Positions 8,998 to 16,562 of a stretch of 64,000 nt of DNA are shown piece after piece. Origin of the DNA: a bacterium (GTDB lineage Bacteria > Eisenbacteria > RBG-16-71-46 > CAIMUX01); contig JAUIHP010000005.1 of NCBI GenBank assembly GCA_030431975.1, positions 232,977 through 296,976 of the forward strand, given 5' to 3'. How positions within the stretch are numbered: position 1 is the stretch's first letter; each line of letters starts with the position of its first letter. Below the pieces are notes generated by a model. It saw only the letters and a program-made list of their open reading frames with translations. It was not told the DNA's origin and did no database searches. The translations under genes were made by a program, and so were the position numbers.

Positions 8998-9780
8998 TTA
9001 TCCCTCCTGACCCGGTCGCGACCAGCCCTGAGACTTCAGCCACCTGATCTCTTCATCGGAAAGCTCGGCCGTTTCCAACAGGTCGGGACGCTTTTCCAGC
9101 GTCCGTTCGAGCCCGTCGCGCTGCCGCGCTTCCTCGATCTTCTTGTGGTGTCCCGAGAGATAGACCTCCGGGACGGTCAGGCCGCGAAACTCTTCCGGCC
9201 GAGTATAGTAACCCGAATCCAGTCGATCATGCTCGAAGGAATCGCCTTCGGCCGATTCGATGTCTCCAAGGACCCCCGGGACCAACCGGACCAGGGCGTC
9301 CGCCAGGACGAGAGCCGCCGGCTCCCCTCCCGAGAGGATGTAGTCGCCGATCGAGATTTCCTTCGTTATGAAGGAACGGACCCGCTCGTCGATCCCCTTG
9401 TACCTCCCGAAAACCAGGACGATGTCCCGGGACTCGAGGAGGCCCCGCACCATCTTCTGATCGAGGGTCTCGCCTTGGGGACTCAGGAGAATGACTTCCC
9501 GGCTTCCCCCGAGGGGCGGCGGCAACGACTCCAAGGCCTTCACCACCGGCTCGATCTTGAGGATCATGCCCGGACCGCCGCCGTAGGGATGGTCATCGAT
9601 CGACCGGTGAAGGTCGTCGGTGAAGTCCCTCAGGAAAACGATCCTGATTTCCACTTTGCCGGTGGATTGGGCCACCCGCAGCATCCCTTCCTCGAGGGGC
9701 CCCTCGAACATGCGCGGAAACCCGGTCAGGATGCTGATCCGAAGCTGCGGCTCCGGTGGACTCTGAGTCTCTGCGTCCAC
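8998..9780 (-). CDS. trmD: tRNA (guanine-N1-)-methyltransferase TrmD
   Basis: Methylates G37 of tRNAs that read CNN codons, using SAM, and so prevents +1 frameshifting. The SPOUT trefoil-knot signature is visible: [26 protein letters not shown] and the D-linker [11 protein letters not shown], then [22 protein letters not shown] in the C-terminal tRNA-binding part. Length (260) is typical. The start is GTG at 9780, seven bases downstream of rimM. It precedes rplS by four bases. Confidence 0.97.
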   Translation of the reverse strand: MDAETQSPPEPQLRISILTGFPRMFEGPLEEGMLRVAQSTGKVEIRIVFLRDFTDDLHRSIDDHPYGGGPGMILKIEPVVKALESLPPPLGGSREVILLSPQGETLDQKMVRGLLESRDIVLVFGRYKGIDERVRSFITKEISIGDYILSGGEPAALVLADALVRLVPGVLGDIESAEGDSFEHDRLDSGYYTRPEEFRGLTVPEVYLSGHHKKIEEARQRDGLERTLEKRPDLLETAELSDEEIRWLKSQGWSRPGQEG

Positions 9781-9787
9781 CTTCTAC

Positions 9788-10555
9788 CTAAACTCCGTGT
9801 TCGGTCTCGAGCTTGCCGCCGCGCTTTCCTCGGGATCGCTGCTTCGATCCAGCGTCCAGATCGGTCGGCGTCCCCTCGACAACGTCGGCGTCCCATGAGT
9901 TCCGTTTCTTCCGGCCCTCTGCAGACGTCGACGCATCACGCTCTTTGGCATCACGCTCGGTGGCGTTCCGCTCCTTGGCTTTTCGTCGGGCTTCCTCGCG
10001 CGCCTTGCGCCGGATCTTCCCCGGCGACTCTTTTTGGCTACGCGCCTGCCCCACCGCTTCGAGCAGATCGTCGCGTGCGATCAGATGCACGACCCCGGCT
10101 TCGACATCGATGCCGGAGACGAACTCTTCCGTCCGCGGGATCATCCACTCGTGTTCCGACCCTTGAACCTCGAAGACGTCCGACGCGGGAAGCTCGTGAA
10201 CTCGCACGATCCTGCCCAACTCGGCTTCATCTTCCCGGACCACTCGAAGGCCGATGAGTTGGAAGTGGTAGAACTCTCCGTCCGGGAGTTCCGGCAGCGC
10301 CTCTTCGTCCTGATAGAGGACGACATTGCGCATCCCTTCCGCTTCATTTCTGTCGTCGATGCCCCGGAACCGGACGACCAGTCGATCGCTTTGTACACGA
10401 CCCGACTCGATCACGAACTCCCGGCCCCCTTCCGCAGCCCCATAGAGGACGACGTCCGGAGCAAATCTGTCCGGATCCTCTCCCATCGGCGCTACGACGA
10501 CATCGCCTCGCACGCCGAAGGCCTTGACGATACGGCCCACGACGACGCGTCCCAC
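9788..10555 (-). CDS. rimM: 16S rRNA processing factor RimM with a long charged C-terminal tail
   Basis: Assembly factor for the 30S head. The open frame runs further upstream, but the GTG at 10555 lies one base after the khpA stop and starts the family N-terminus (VGRVVVGRIVKAFGVRGDV). The beta-barrel and PRC-type domains follow, with LPDGEFYHFQLIGLRV and the closing DDLLEAV region. Normal RimM ends near residue 170-180. Here about 80 extra residues follow, extremely rich in Lys, Arg and Glu (RRKAREEARRKAKERNATERD and similar), ending at TEHGV. The tail is probably disordered and RNA-binding (inference). Confidence 0.92.
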   Translation of the reverse strand: MGRVVVGRIVKAFGVRGDVVVAPMGEDPDRFAPDVVLYGAAEGGREFVIESGRVQSDRLVVRFRGIDDRNEAEGMRNVVLYQDEEALPELPDGEFYHFQLIGLRVVREDEAELGRIVRVHELPASDVFEVQGSEHEWMIPRTEEFVSGIDVEAGVVHLIARDDLLEAVGQARSQKESPGKIRRKAREEARRKAKERNATERDAKERDASTSAEGRKKRNSWDADVVEGTPTDLDAGSKQRSRGKRGGKLETEHGV

Positions 10556-10556
10556 G

Positions 10557-10814
10557 TTACTCGAGTACCTCCAGCACCGGTCGCTGGTCGGTCTTCGCGG
10601 CCGCGGCCGAAAGAAGAGTGCGGATCGCACGAACCGTGCGCCCGTTCTTTCCGATCAGCTTTCCGAGATCGCCGTCAGCCACCCGAAGTTCGTACACCGT
10701 GGTCTTCTCACCGTTGACCACCTGCACGTCGACATCGTCCGGATGCTCGACGAGCGAACGACTGACGAACTCGACCAGACCTTTGAGGTCCGGCTCACCG
10801 TTCTCTGCCATCAA
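10557..10814 (-). CDS. khpA: KH-domain RNA-binding protein KhpA
   Basis: 85 residues, nearly all one KH domain. The GxxG loop is GKNG in [16 protein letters not shown]. KhpA partners with KhpB/EloR-type proteins and binds many RNAs in bacteria where it has been studied. It lies between rpsP and rimM, its conserved position, with nine bases to rpsP and one base to the rimM start. Confidence 0.94.
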   Translation of the reverse strand: MMAENGEPDLKGLVEFVSRSLVEHPDDVDVQVVNGEKTTVYELRVADGDLGKLIGKNGRTVRAIRTLLSAAAAKTDQRPVLEVLE

Positions 10815-10823
10815 CTACTCCCT

Positions 10824-11195
10824 TTACTCGCCGCTTTCGGCGCTGTCACCTTCACTCGCTGCCGCCTCAGCCTTGGCCGCTGCCTGGGCAGTCGCCGCCT
10901 TGGCCGCACGCTTGCGCTCCTTCGCCTTGGGAACTCCCGTCAGCTCACCCAGCTTTCCTTCCTGCTGGCGCTTGAGCAACGACGCGACGGACTCGGAGCA
11001 CTTGGCGCCGTGTCCCATCCAATGCGAAACGCGCTCCTCGTCGATGTTGATGAGGACGGGGTTCGAGCGCGGGTTGTAGAACCCGACCTTCTCGATGAAA
11101 CGTCCGTCGCGAGGGTTGCGCGAGTCGGTCACCACGATGCGGTAGGTTGGGTGATTGCGAGCACCCGCCCGTTGCATGCGGATCATTGTGGCCAT
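10824..11195 (-). CDS. rpsP: 30S ribosomal protein S16
   Basis: The N-terminal 85 residues match S16 (IRMQRAGARNHPTYRIVVTDSR, GFYNPRSNP, an SHWMGHGAKCSESV helix). The remaining about 35 residues form an Ala/Lys/Glu-rich tail (KERKRAAKAATAQAAAKAEA) ending in an acidic SEGDSAESGE. The ATG at 11195 follows a strong AAGGAGGTG. It follows ffh by about 90 bp. Confidence 0.97.
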   Translation of the reverse strand: MATMIRMQRAGARNHPTYRIVVTDSRNPRDGRFIEKVGFYNPRSNPVLINIDEERVSHWMGHGAKCSESVASLLKRQQEGKLGELTGVPKAKERKRAAKAATAQAAAKAEAAASEGDSAESGE

Positions 11196-11282
11196 CCGTT
11201 CACCTCCTTCCGGCCAAAAAAGGCCGCCAGGTTTCTCCAGTCTCCGATTGGATCACTCGGCGACCTGTCGAACGCGCGTCTC

Positions 11283-12611
11283 CTAGCGACGCGCCATCTT
11301 CATCATGTCCTTCGGACTCATCCGACTCATCTGGCCCATCATCTTACGCATGGCCAGGAAGTCTTTGATCAGCTTCTTCACGTCAGAGCCGGAGGTCCCG
11401 CTGCCCTTGGCAATGCGACGACGCCGGCTCGAGTCGATGACGTCGGGGCGATTGCGCTCCAACGGCGTCATCGATTGAATGATCGCTTCGACCCGGGTCA
11501 GCTGCTTCTCGTCGATCTGAAAGTCGGAGGGAAGTTGCTTGGAAAGTCCCGGAATCATCTTTACCAGCTCGGTCAGCGGACCCATCTTGCGGATCTTCTT
11601 GAGCTGACCGGCGAAATCTTCGAGCGAGAAGGTCTCTTTGCGCATGCGCTCTTCCAGCTGCATGGCCTCTTCTTCCGAGACCTCTTCCTGCGCCTTCTCG
11701 ACCAGCGAAACCACGTCGCCCATGCCAAGGATGCGTTGCGCCAACCGGTCGGGATGAAAGACGTCGAGCATGTTCGGCGTCTCGCCCGTACCGATGAAGA
11801 GAATGGGAATCCCCGTCACCGAACGGATGGAAAGCGCGGCGCCGCCTCGCGCATCGCCATCCATCTTGGTCAGGACCAATCCGTCGACACCCAACTTCTC
11901 GTGGAAGCTCTCGGCAACGCTGATCGCGTCCTGGCCGGTCATACCGTCGAGGACGAGCACGATCTGATGCGGCTTGAGCTCGCTCTTGATCCGAGCGAGT
12001 TCGTCCATGAGCTCTTCGTCAATATGAAGGCGGCCAGCGGTATCGATGAGGAGGTAATCGTGACCTTTGGTCTCTGCAACCTCGAGAGCGCGCTTGGCAA
12101 TGCCGACTGCGTCGGTCTCTCCCTTTTCGATGTGAACCGGAATATCGATCTGCTTGCCGAGGCTGCCGAGCTGGTCCATGGCGGCGGGACGGTAGACGTC
12201 ACATGCGGCGAGAAGGGCCGTCTTCTTACGACGTTTTCTCAGATGGAATCCGAGCTTGGCCGTGAACGTCGTCTTACCGGAACCCTGCAAACCGACGATG
12301 AGGATCCTCGTCGGCTTCTTTTTTGAATCCGCAAGCTCGGAGGCCACGCTCCCCAAGGTCTCGACCATGACGTCGTGGACGACCTTGATGACCTGCTCTC
12401 CGGGATTGAGGCTCTTGAGAACCTCCGTCCCGACGGCACGCTCCTGCACCTTCTTGACGAAGTCCTTCGCCACCTGAAAGTTGACGTCGGCTTCGAGCAG
12501 CGCGCGACGCACTTCCCGCATGGACTCCTTGATGTTGTCCTCGGTCAGCGTGCCGTGTCCGCGAAGGTTCTTGAAGACACCGTTCAGCTTGTCAGAGAGC
12601 TGCTCGAACAT
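11283..12611 (-). CDS. ffh: Signal recognition particle GTPase Ffh (SRP54)
   Basis: Binds 4.5S RNA and signal sequences of nascent membrane proteins and delivers them to FtsY. The NG domain shows GLQGSGKTTFTAKLG (G1), DTAGR (G3) and TKMDGDARGG (G4), and the C-terminal M domain is Met-rich, ending RMSPKDMMKMARR. Length (442) is normal. The ATG at 12611 has no strong Shine-Dalgarno sequence. First gene of the ribosomal operon. I saw no SRP RNA signature in the 370-bp upstream region. Confidence 0.97.
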   Translation of the reverse strand: MFEQLSDKLNGVFKNLRGHGTLTEDNIKESMREVRRALLEADVNFQVAKDFVKKVQERAVGTEVLKSLNPGEQVIKVVHDVMVETLGSVASELADSKKKPTRILIVGLQGSGKTTFTAKLGFHLRKRRKKTALLAACDVYRPAAMDQLGSLGKQIDIPVHIEKGETDAVGIAKRALEVAETKGHDYLLIDTAGRLHIDEELMDELARIKSELKPHQIVLVLDGMTGQDAISVAESFHEKLGVDGLVLTKMDGDARGGAALSIRSVTGIPILFIGTGETPNMLDVFHPDRLAQRILGMGDVVSLVEKAQEEVSEEEAMQLEERMRKETFSLEDFAGQLKKIRKMGPLTELVKMIPGLSKQLPSDFQIDEKQLTRVEAIIQSMTPLERNRPDVIDSSRRRRIAKGSGTSGSDVKKLIKDFLAMRKMMGQMSRMSPKDMMKMARR

Positions 12612-12773
12612 TCGTGATCTTGCGTTTTCGTTCCCGGTAGGGGTTCAGATCCGCGTAGGCGGAGCCGTGCCCAGACCGACTCGGCTGGGCGCACAAAACG
12701 GGGAGAATACCACTCCCGGTCCGGCCTCTACAAGGGAGTCTCGCGGGGGCAGAACCCCTGGGGCGCCCCGACC

Positions 12774-12804
12774 AAATGCGAACATTTGTTTGTTGTCACA
12801 ACAA
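12774..12804. promoter_or_regulatory. Pair of palindromes in the ffh upstream region (region 12612-12978)
   Basis: The 367-bp stretch between the divergent ffh and the peptidoglycan-binding gene contains no supportable ORF. Its only clear structures are a stem-loop AAATG-CGAA-CATTT (12774-12787) and, three bases on, the odd palindrome TTGTTGTCACAACAA (12790-12804). They lie about 165 bp before the ffh start and 175 bp before the gene at 12979. They form the one AT-rich island in the region and could be an operator or the 5' end of a leader. No binding protein can be named. Confidence 0.35.
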
Positions 12805-12978
12805 GGTCCTCGACGATCCGCAGAGGTTGCCCCGAGCTGCGGGGAGTTTTCTGAGGTCCCAGGCCCCTCCACCGAGGGCCTCGCCCCGAATCCGTCCATC
12901 CGAACGAGAACCTGTGCGCTTTTCAGCCTCTCCCGAGTTCCTTTCCCGAAGGCCAATTGAGTCGAGAGGAGGCTGGCC

Positions 12979-13728
12979 ATGACCCTACTCACCGCCGGAT
13001 CCCCGGGTTTGCTCCGGGCTGAGCGACGCACCATCTCGGCCTCGGTCGGCCAGGGAGGCTCGAACCGTTCATTGGACGTCGTCCAGGTCCAGGAGCTGCT
13101 CAACCTCATCCCCACCTTCGAAGGAGGCGCCTCACCTCTTCTCACCGTGGACGGCAAAATCGGCCCCAAGACGATCGGGGCCATCCAGCAGTTTCAGCTG
13201 AAGAGGTTCGGGTGGGGTGGCGCCGACGGACGCGTCGATGTCGACGGCCAGTCCGCGCGCTGGCTTCGGGCACTGGAGGGCCAGTATGGCCGGTCGGAGT
13301 TCCAGGTCGCCCGGGCCGAGCTCACGCAACCGCTTCCCGCGAGCACCGACGTCTTCTTCGTCATCTTTGCCCGGTCGCAAAGCGCCCACTTCTCGTTGGG
13401 ACCCGGCCCGGAACAGAACCCCGGGTCTCTTCTCGCCCGCCTGACCTTTGTCGGCGACCCGTCCGCCTTCAAGACGTTCCGGACGGGACGGCTGCAGTCG
13501 ATGCGAAGCCTTCAGACTCCCGCCGCCCGCGAAACCATTTTTCCGAACCCGACCGATCCCGAGCGTTCGCTGGTCGTCCTTCATCTTGATCTTCCGAACC
13601 TGCAGCAAAGGGACGACGTCGTGGACTCGGGTTTCGTTCACGATTGGATCGATCCGGCGCACAAGCCGCATGGGCATCGGACGCGCGAGGGTGGGTTCCA
13701 TCTTCTCGGCGAGCCGGCCTTTCAGTAG
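12979..13728 (+). CDS. Peptidoglycan-binding-domain protein with uncharacterised C-terminal half
   Basis: The ATG at 12979 is preceded by GAGAGGAGG. Residues about 22-95 match a PG_binding_1 domain: VVQVQELLNLIP, LTVDGKIGPKTIGAIQQFQ, then RVDVDGQSARWL. There is no signal peptide and no hydrolase domain. The C-terminal 150 residues contain a strand-rich segment (TDVFFVIFARSQSAHFSLG), are rich in Pro and Arg, and match nothing I know. Proteins with a lone PG-binding domain and no export signal sometimes act as cargo-like or structural parts of injection systems, but no such system is visible here. Followed by a 334-bp gap. Confidence 0.75.
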   Translation: MTLLTAGSPGLLRAERRTISASVGQGGSNRSLDVVQVQELLNLIPTFEGGASPLLTVDGKIGPKTIGAIQQFQLKRFGWGGADGRVDVDGQSARWLRALEGQYGRSEFQVARAELTQPLPASTDVFFVIFARSQSAHFSLGPGPEQNPGSLLARLTFVGDPSAFKTFRTGRLQSMRSLQTPAARETIFPNPTDPERSLVVLHLDLPNLQQRDDVVDSGFVHDWIDPAHKPHGHRTREGGFHLLGEPAFQ

Positions 13729-14062
13729 ATGCATCGACGGATACATCCACGCATAGATTAGAAAACTGCAGCGTCGCCCAAACGGCTCAGATCTTGAGCT
13801 TCCGCCAGCATCGACTGCTACGAAGACAACCCTGTGGTCAGATGCATCGACCCGGCACGTCCTTGCGGCGCGGAGACACCGGACAGTAGAGATCCCCGAA
13901 ACGAGGTGACATCTAAGCGTAGACCCGTCACCGAAGCGCGCACCTTTCCGCCTTGGTCGACCCGTATGCTCCCACCTCGAGTGAAACACCAGTCTGAACC
14001 CGATCAATTCGTCACCGCAGCGACCTTCATGAATGGATCGGGTTCGTGGGAAGGATTTCCCG
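13729..14062. other. Intergenic region with no supportable gene
   Basis: No reading frame with family resemblance or a ribosome-binding site was found on either strand. The 11-mer GATGCATCGAC occurs twice (near 13728 and 13840). The last bases carry the Shine-Dalgarno region of the acyltransferase gene. Confidence 0.5.
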
Positions 14063-14908
14063 ATGAAGAACATTCCTTTGCTCGGCCGCCAGCAATTGAC
14101 CACGTATCGCAAAATCTCCATTGCCAGTTGGGATCACCCAAGGGATCCCAGCACCTACGGCTCCGTCGACGTTCCGGTTGAGAAGGTCCTGTCCTTCCTG
14201 GAAGAGCGTTCGAAGGATGTCCGCATCACCCTGACCCATTTTGTCGCCAAAGCGATCGCCAACTGCCTCGAAAAGTATCCCCAGCTCAACCATCTGCTCC
14301 GGCTCGATCAACTCTATGAACGCGCGCGCACCGACGTCTTCATCACGACGCTCGTTCGAGGTGACGAGGGGAAGGACCTCTCGGGATTCGTCCTTCGGGA
14401 CACGCCCAAGCTCAGTTTGGAGGACGTCGCCGAACTCTGCTCGGATCGGGTGGATTCTCTTCAACAGGAGAACGACCGTGCTGCGAGGCGAGAGCAGAAA
14501 TGGATCCGTGCCCTGCCGACGTTCCTACTACGGCCGATGCTTCGTGCGCGCGACTTCGTGGTGCACACACTCAATCTGTCCGCGGCGAAACTGGGGTTGG
14601 CAAGGGATCGCTTCGGGTCGGTGATGATCTCCAACATCGGCGCGCTCGGCATCGATCAGGCGCTCATTCCGCTGTCGCCCTATTCGCGCTGTCCTTTGAT
14701 CCTCGGCGTCGGGCGAGTCCGGGAGGCGCCCGTGGTGCGTGACGGGCAGGTCGTCGTCGGCCGAATCGCGACCATCACATTCACATACGATCACCGATAT
14801 GCCGATGGCGCCCACGGCGCTCAGATCATTCGGCGTTTCCAAAAGATCTTCGAGAATCCTGAAGCGTTTTCGGAGATCTTCGATCGGGCCGCGCCATCCA
14901 AAGCCTAG
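14063..14908 (+). CDS. Stand-alone 2-oxoacid dehydrogenase acyltransferase (E2) catalytic domain
   Basis: The open frame begins at 14033, but the ATG at 14063 has AAGGA seven bases upstream. The 281-residue product is only the E2 catalytic core. It begins with a RRKISIASWDHP-like substrate-channel strand, has GSVMISNIGALGIDQAL, and carries the active-site motif as DHRYADG (family consensus DHRxxDG, catalytic His and Asp kept). No lipoyl domain or peripheral-subunit-binding domain is present, so lipoyl-linked acyl transfer would need a lipoyl domain in trans. CoA-dependent transfer on another acceptor is possible. No E1 or E3 gene is nearby. Convergent with rpe, sharing a stop-codon hairpin. 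Confidence 0.85.
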   Translation: MKNIPLLGRQQLTTYRKISIASWDHPRDPSTYGSVDVPVEKVLSFLEERSKDVRITLTHFVAKAIANCLEKYPQLNHLLRLDQLYERARTDVFITTLVRGDEGKDLSGFVLRDTPKLSLEDVAELCSDRVDSLQQENDRAARREQKWIRALPTFLLRPMLRARDFVVHTLNLSAAKLGLARDRFGSVMISNIGALGIDQALIPLSPYSRCPLILGVGRVREAPVVRDGQVVVGRIATITFTYDHRYADGAHGAQIIRRFQKIFENPEAFSEIFDRAAPSKA

Positions 14909-14938
14909 TGGACCGTAACCGAGGAATCAGTCCACTAG
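14905..14938. terminator. Perfect inverted repeat holding the stop codons of both convergent genes
   Basis: CTAGTGGA (14905-14912) and TCCACTAG (14931-14938) are exact inverted copies around an 18-base loop CCGTAACCGAGGAATCAG. The TAG of the acyltransferase (14906-14908) and the TAG of rpe (complement of 14935-14937) both lie in the arms. The loop and left arm match the motif found at 44754 and 51788. Probably a shared 3'-end element or bidirectional terminator, although no T-tract is present. Confidence 0.55.
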
Positions 14939-15678
14939 TTCGCGAGTCCCCTGTAGGCGGCGACCGGATCGGGGGCGCCGAAGATGGAACTGCCGGCGAC
15001 CAACCACTGGACACCCGCCTCGACCGCTCCCGGAGCCGTCTTCGAATCGATTCCCCCGTCGACTTCGAGAATCGGGCGGACTCCGAGTTCCTTGCAGATC
15101 TCGGCGGCGCGAGCCAACCGAGCGTTCGACTCGGGAATGAAGGACTGTCCGCCGAAACCGGGTTCAACGCTCATGATGAGAAGAAGGTCGACGTACGGCG
15201 CCCAGCGTCGCACGTTGTTCTCGAGCGGCGTTCCCGGTTTGATCGCCGCTCCCAACCCGATCCCGACGCGATCCGCTTCCGATCGGGCGGATGCGGGTGA
15301 CACACTGCATTCCACGTGCAAGGTACACAGGTCGGACCCGGCCTTGGCGAATGGTTCGAAGTACTCGAGCGGGTTCGAAATCATGAGGTGAGTGTCGAGA
15401 AACACTTCCGCGCCCACATACCGACGCAACCCCGCCACGACGGGGACGCCCAGCGAGATGTTGGGGACGAAGTGCCCATCCATGACGTCGACGTGGAGTA
15501 CCTGGGCCCCGGCTTCCACCAACGGGTCCACGGCCGGACCGAGACGGGCAAAGTCCGCAGCGAGAATCGAGGGCAACGCTCGCACTCCCGTGCCGAGCGC
15601 CGTCAGTCGACGAAGAACCTCCGGGCGTGTCTCGGTTCCCGAACCGTTGGAAAGAGTCGGGTCAGTCTTCTGCGACAC
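14935..15678 (-). CDS. rpe: Ribulose-phosphate 3-epimerase
   Basis: Interconverts ribulose-5-phosphate and xylulose-5-phosphate. The TIM-barrel signatures are present: PSILAADFARLG, HVDVMDGHFVPNISLG, LLIMSVEPGFGGQSFI and LEVDGGI. The open frame begins at 15732, but the GTG at 15678 has AAGGAGG four bases upstream and lies 17 bp after the PASTA gene stop. That start leaves about 30 extra N-terminal residues before the barrel. Last gene of the ruvB-rpe run. Confidence 0.95.
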   Translation of the reverse strand: MSQKTDPTLSNGSGTETRPEVLRRLTALGTGVRALPSILAADFARLGPAVDPLVEAGAQVLHVDVMDGHFVPNISLGVPVVAGLRRYVGAEVFLDTHLMISNPLEYFEPFAKAGSDLCTLHVECSVSPASARSEADRVGIGLGAAIKPGTPLENNVRRWAPYVDLLLIMSVEPGFGGQSFIPESNARLARAAEICKELGVRPILEVDGGIDSKTAPGAVEAGVQWLVAGSSIFGAPDPVAAYRGLAN

Positions 15679-15695
15679 GGACGCCTCCTTGGAAG

Positions 15696-16562
15696 TTAGC
15701 GGCCAAACCGCCGCTTGAAACGATCCCGCCAACCGGAGTCTTCTTCATCCATCTCGTTTCGTTCCTTCGAGACGACAAGCTGGATGGTCGTGCCCGGATA
15801 GACACCCGCCCCGGGAGGCGGATCCTGCCGCTGCACTTCGCCCGGATCTCCGGGAAAGCTGCTCTCTTCGATCTGTACCTCGAAACCACACTGTTCCAAC
15901 CAGGCTGCGGTCTCGACTCCGTTGCGCCCGGAGAAGTCCGGCATCCACAAAGGAACCGCCGCTTTCTCACGGCTGAGTAGGATCTCGACCTTTCCGCCTT
16001 CGGGACCCGGCTCGCCGGGGCCGGGAGACGAAGCGAGCACTTCACCGTCGCGGACTCCGCCGACGGCGGCATAGCGAATCTCACCGGTCTCGAGACCGAC
16101 GGAGCGCAGCTTTGTCTTGGCAATGCGCAGCGTCATTCCGCTGAGTTCCGGGACGACGCGGCTTTCGATCCCGAGACTGGGCGTCAGAAACACCCGCCGC
16201 CCGGTCTTGACCCGGATGCCGTCTTCCGGAGACACCGCAAGGACCAGTCCACCGGGAACGGATGGGCTGAACTTTCCTTCCGTGACCTCAGGCTCCAGGC
16301 CCGCGGCTCGTAGCGACTCGACGGCGTCGGCCACGGCCATTTCCGAAACACTCGGAACGACAACGTCGTCTCCAAAGCGAACGACCCGAGGCATCAGCAA
16401 CTTGTCAAAGAGAAGAACGCCGACGATGGCGCCCAGACCCAGCTGGATGCACCAGAAGAGAAGGGTCAGCAGACGTCGACCCCATCCGGGGGACTGCGAC
16501 TTTTCCTTCCGCTTCGGAAGGATGTTCACCTTACGCCGAGGTTCCTGGGTTGCTTCGGTCAC
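15696..16562 (-). CDS. Single-pass membrane protein with three extracytoplasmic PASTA domains, no kinase domain
   Basis: Start GTG at 16562, overlapping the rsmB stop as GTGA. Residues 1-30 are basic and cytoplasmic, about 31-57 form a transmembrane helix (LLTLLFWCIQLGLGAIVGVLL), and the rest holds three PASTA repeats (VVVPSVSEMAVADAVESL, RVVPELSGMTLRIAKTKL, LWMPDFSGRNGVETAAWL), each closing with a V-x-L-x-x-S strand. PASTA domains bind muropeptides in Ser/Thr kinases and PBPs. Here the kinase is absent, yet the gene occupies the slot between rsmB and rpe where stp, a PASTA kinase and rsgA lie in many bacteria (known synteny). A cell-wall sensor or adaptor role is inferred. Confidence 0.9.
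   Translation of the reverse strand: MTEATQEPRRKVNILPKRKEKSQSPGWGRRLLTLLFWCIQLGLGAIVGVLLFDKLLMPRVVRFGDDVVVPSVSEMAVADAVESLRAAGLEPEVTEGKFSPSVPGGLVLAVSPEDGIRVKTGRRVFLTPSLGIESRVVPELSGMTLRIAKTKLRSVGLETGEIRYAAVGGVRDGEVLASSPGPGEPGPEGGKVEILLSREKAAVPLWMPDFSGRNGVETAAWLEQCGFEVQIEESSFPGDPGEVQRQDPPPGAGVYPGTTIQLVVSKERNEMDEEDSGWRDRFKRRFGR

Noticed and set aside
12612..12978. SRP RNA gene near ffh
   Set aside because: I looked for the conserved GGAAGCAG/GGAAGGAAGCAGC-type apical loop and did not find it.
13132..14121. 329-residue minus-strand ORF spanning the gap at 13729-14062
   Set aside because: It overlaps the PG-binding gene and the acyltransferase start and has no recognisable domain.
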